Below, piece after piece: positions 45,888-47,752 of a stretch of DNA of 47,752 nucleotides. Location: positions 1-47,752 of the forward strand of contig DATNQN010000118.1 of NCBI GenBank assembly GCA_036703985.1, given 5' to 3'. The DNA is from Leptolyngbyaceae cyanobacterium. Its GTDB lineage: Bacteria; Cyanobacteriota; Cyanobacteriia; Cyanobacteriales; Aerosakkonemataceae. Both the position numbers and the translations under genes were made by a program. Position 1 is the first letter of the stretch, and every line of letters starts with the position of its first letter. Under the pieces are notes generated by a model, which searched no databases, had not been told where the DNA came from, and saw nothing but the letters and a program-made list of their open reading frames with translations.

Positions 45888-46718
45888 ATGTCTCAAAAAA
45901 CATGGTTCATTACAGGTGCTTCTCGTGGAATTGGAGCCGAAATCGCAAAAGCTGTTTTGGTAGCAGGAGATCGATTAATTGCCACCGCCCGCAACCAGAC
46001 CGATCTGCATCAATTTGAGTCGAATCCCAATGCGTTGACGCTGAGCCTGGATGTTACCGACGAAGCTCAGGTGCAAGCGGCAGTTGCAGCAGGACTGGAA
46101 CGGTTTGGGCAGATCGATGTGTTAGTCAACAATGCGGGATTCGGTATACTGGGTGGCATTGAAGAAACCAGTGCACAGGAGGTTGAGCGGGTCTATCGCA
46201 CCAATGTTTTCGGGCTGTTGAATGTAACTCGTGCGGTATTACCCAGTATGCGTCAGCGCCGAAGAGGACACATTATTAACCTGTCGTCGCTCGGAGGCTA
46301 TCAATCCTATGCTGGATGGGGCATCTATTGCTCAACCAAATTCGCAGTTGAAGGCATTACTGAAGCTCTGCATAGTGAGTTAGCGCCTCTGGGCATCCAT
46401 GCGACTGTGGTTGAACCGGGATACTTCCGGACTAATTTTCTTGATGGTAGCTCGCTCCAGCGCACCGCAATGGAAATTCCGGATTACGCCGAGACGGTCG
46501 GTAAAACCCGTCAAGTCCCATCCCAACGGAGCTATCAACAACCGGGAGACCCCACCAAGCTCGCCCAAGCGATGCTTCAACTCGCTAATGCTGATACTCC
46601 ACCTCTACGGTTGCCGCTTGGTACAGACACCCTGCAAGTCATTGCCCAGAAAAACGCTTACGTCGAGCAAGAAACGGCACAATGGCGTACTCTGGCTGAA
46701 TCTACTGATTACAGATAG
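45888..46718 (+). CDS. Short-chain dehydrogenase/reductase
   Basis: This cytoplasmic oxidoreductase of 276 residues has the classical SDR plan. The nucleotide loop is TGASRGIG (9-16), followed by NNAG in VLVNNAGFGILGG and the catalytic Ser in INLSSLGG. The Tyr-Lys pair is in YCSTKFAVEGI. The Arg in the TARNQ position after the second strand suggests NADP(H). The longer C-terminus is typical of the YQJQ/retinol-dehydrogenase-like branch that acts on varied alcohols and carbonyls. AAGGAG lies before ATG 45888. The divergent AraC regulator probably controls it. The substrate is unknown. Confidence 0.93.
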   Translation: MSQKTWFITGASRGIGAEIAKAVLVAGDRLIATARNQTDLHQFESNPNALTLSLDVTDEAQVQAAVAAGLERFGQIDVLVNNAGFGILGGIEETSAQEVERVYRTNVFGLLNVTRAVLPSMRQRRRGHIINLSSLGGYQSYAGWGIYCSTKFAVEGITEALHSELAPLGIHATVVEPGYFRTNFLDGSSLQRTAMEIPDYAETVGKTRQVPSQRSYQQPGDPTKLAQAMLQLANADTPPLRLPLGTDTLQVIAQKNAYVEQETAQWRTLAESTDYR

Positions 46719-46753
46719 TAGGCGCAGAAGCGTAAAGGAAAGATAGGGAATAA

Positions 46754-46809
46754 ATGCGCCTCAAGTTCTCGGTGATGACATTACATCCTACCGAGGAATT
46801 GAGGCGCAT
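46754..46809. repeat. 56-bp two-step stem-loop downstream of the SDR gene
   Basis: ATGCGCCTCAA (46754-46764) pairs with TTGAGGCGCAT (46799-46809). Inside it, CTCGGT (46768-46773) pairs with ACCGAG (46790-46795) across a symmetrical 3-nt by 3-nt internal loop, with a 16-nt apical loop. It starts 36 bp after the SDR stop. It may end or stabilise the SDR mRNA. No T-tract follows, so it may instead be a mobile repetitive or recombination element. Confidence 0.6.
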
Positions 46810-46927
46810 ATTTACCGATATCAAGCTGCTTGGCACGATGGCATCGAAAATTTCTGCGTAATTTTTTGGCACTGGTCTGATACGTAAACGAACACCTTAA
46901 AAATACTTAAGTTCGGCCAGTGTAACT

Positions 46928-47045
46928 ATGGCTAATATGTCACCCTCCTCCAAACGCAGCAAGATACGTCAGCTACTTTTTCTCTATGGAAACTACTGTT
47001 GCTGGTGCGGTAAGCAGATGACAATATCTGAAAGAACCATCGTAA
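46928..47045 (+). pseudogene. HNH-endonuclease-like N-terminal fragment
   Basis: ATG 46928 begins a frame with SKRSKIRQLLFLYGNYCCWC and GKQM. The basic helix followed by YGNYCCWCG resembles the zinc-ribbon start (CxxC) of HNH nucleases. The downstream His-Asn-His part is absent: the sequence changes near 47045 into DNA that joins an IS66 fragment. A TTCAGGGGGTGCATCGCCCC sequence at the junction (about 47049-47068) recalls an IS end. Confidence 0.4.
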
Positions 47046-47081
47046 CCGTTCAGGGGGTGCATCGCCCCAGCATAATAGGGT

Positions 47082-47666
47082 GCATACAACTGGGTAGATA
47101 TAGAACGTCGGCAATTATGTTGGGCACATCTTTCAAGGGAATTTATTAAAATCTCAGAACGTCCAGGGGTATGCCAAGAATTAGGAACCCACTTAGTTCA
47201 ACGACAAGAGAAATTATTCTCGTTATGGCACAGAGTTAGAGATGGAACTCTGACTCGTGGTGAATTTGTGGAATTAGCCAAAGATATACGTTCCCAGATC
47301 GGCTCGCTGTTACAACAAACCGCCGACTACGAGATTGCATCCCAAGAGAAAACCCCTTTGGCAAAAACGGTTCGCACTTGTCGTCAACTACTCAAGGTTG
47401 AGAGTGCTATGTGGTTATTTGTAACTACTCCTGGTGTGGAACCAACCAACAATGCTGCCGAAAGAGCGATTCGTCCAGCCGTAATCTGGCGACGTACCAG
47501 TTTTGGTTCGCAAACCAAAGCAGGAAGTACTTTTATGGCACGAATGTTGACTGTGGTTACTACACTTAAATCTCAACAACGCAATATCTTGGAGTTTATT
47601 ACCACTGCTGTGACAAATGCTCGTGAAGGTAAATCCGCTCCTTCTTTACTTCCAGAAATTGAATGA
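47082..47666 (+). pseudogene. IS66-family transposase, C-terminal 195 residues
   Basis: The frame is open from 47082, just after a stop, to TGA 47666, with no start of its own before an internal codon at 47268. It encodes the late IS66 core: ERRQLCWAHLSREFIKISER, then VEPTNNAAERAIRPAVIWRR with the catalytic Glu and TSFGSQTKAGS. The N-terminal two thirds, including the zinc-ribbon and first Asp residues, are missing. The 5' break adjoins the HNH fragment, so one event probably joined them. Confidence 0.75.
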
Positions 47667-47752
47667 AAAGTGAAAATAAATAATTTTTAATTTACTTTTA
47701 CATAATTAGTTGATTACTAGCAATAACTTCTGCTGAAAATTGCGCTCAATAG

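Noticed and set aside
46754-46858. Short ORF beginning MRLKFSVMTLHP
   Set aside because: Its first 56 bases are the strong stem-loop, it is only 34 residues long and has no recognisable ribosome binding site.

Overview
The window looks like an accessory region of a cyanobacterial chromosome, probably from a filamentous or otherwise complex species. Repeated GCGATCGC (HIP1-type) octamers, modest GC content, a PEP-CTERM protein, a 2120-residue Ser/Thr-kinase/histidine-kinase hybrid, cyanobacterial-type insertion sequences and two caspase-like proteins all point this way. No rRNA, tRNA, CRISPR array or phage structural gene was seen.

Region 1 (1-2768) is IS debris. It holds the start of an IS1380-type transposase, a second transposase broken by an AT-rich repeat, and the C-terminal half of a YeeE/YedE sulfur-compound transporter.

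Region 2 (2911-12700) is a coherent metabolic island. It contains an Mrp-type Fe-S carrier ATPase, a HEAT-repeat protein, a two-[4Fe-4S] ferredoxin and an AprA/fumarate-reductase-like flavoprotein. A divergent LysR regulator and a three-gene NMT1/SsuA-type ABC importer follow. I infer uptake and redox processing of a small, possibly sulfur-containing, compound. The regulator carries a C-terminal copy of the importer's binding-protein fold, and the importer's own lipoprotein ends in a NosL-like domain.

Region 3 (12701-22900) is mixed. It has a membrane histidine kinase, a PhnD-like binding protein without signal peptide, a TPR protein, an EF-hand protein, a PEP-CTERM gene cut by an IS4-type element, and several decayed genes.

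Region 4 (23389-31488) encodes a three-protein signalling chain: a giant hybrid kinase, a REC-HisKA_3 kinase starting inside its stop codon, and a NarL-type response regulator.

Region 5 (31701-44017) is the most striking. Reading leftwards on the minus strand, it encodes a caspase fused to an alpha/beta hydrolase and a caspase-nSTAND-WD40-periplasmic-binding-protein giant. Next come a three-module peptidoglycan hydrolase without signal peptide and a glycosyltransferase. I propose the first three as a candidate sensor/protease/membrane/wall-attack cassette (conflict or programmed-death type). This is inference from domain architecture and gene order.

Region 6 (44749-47752) has an AraC regulator divergent from an SDR oxidoreductase with a perfect dyad between them, then HNH and IS66 fragments at the right edge.
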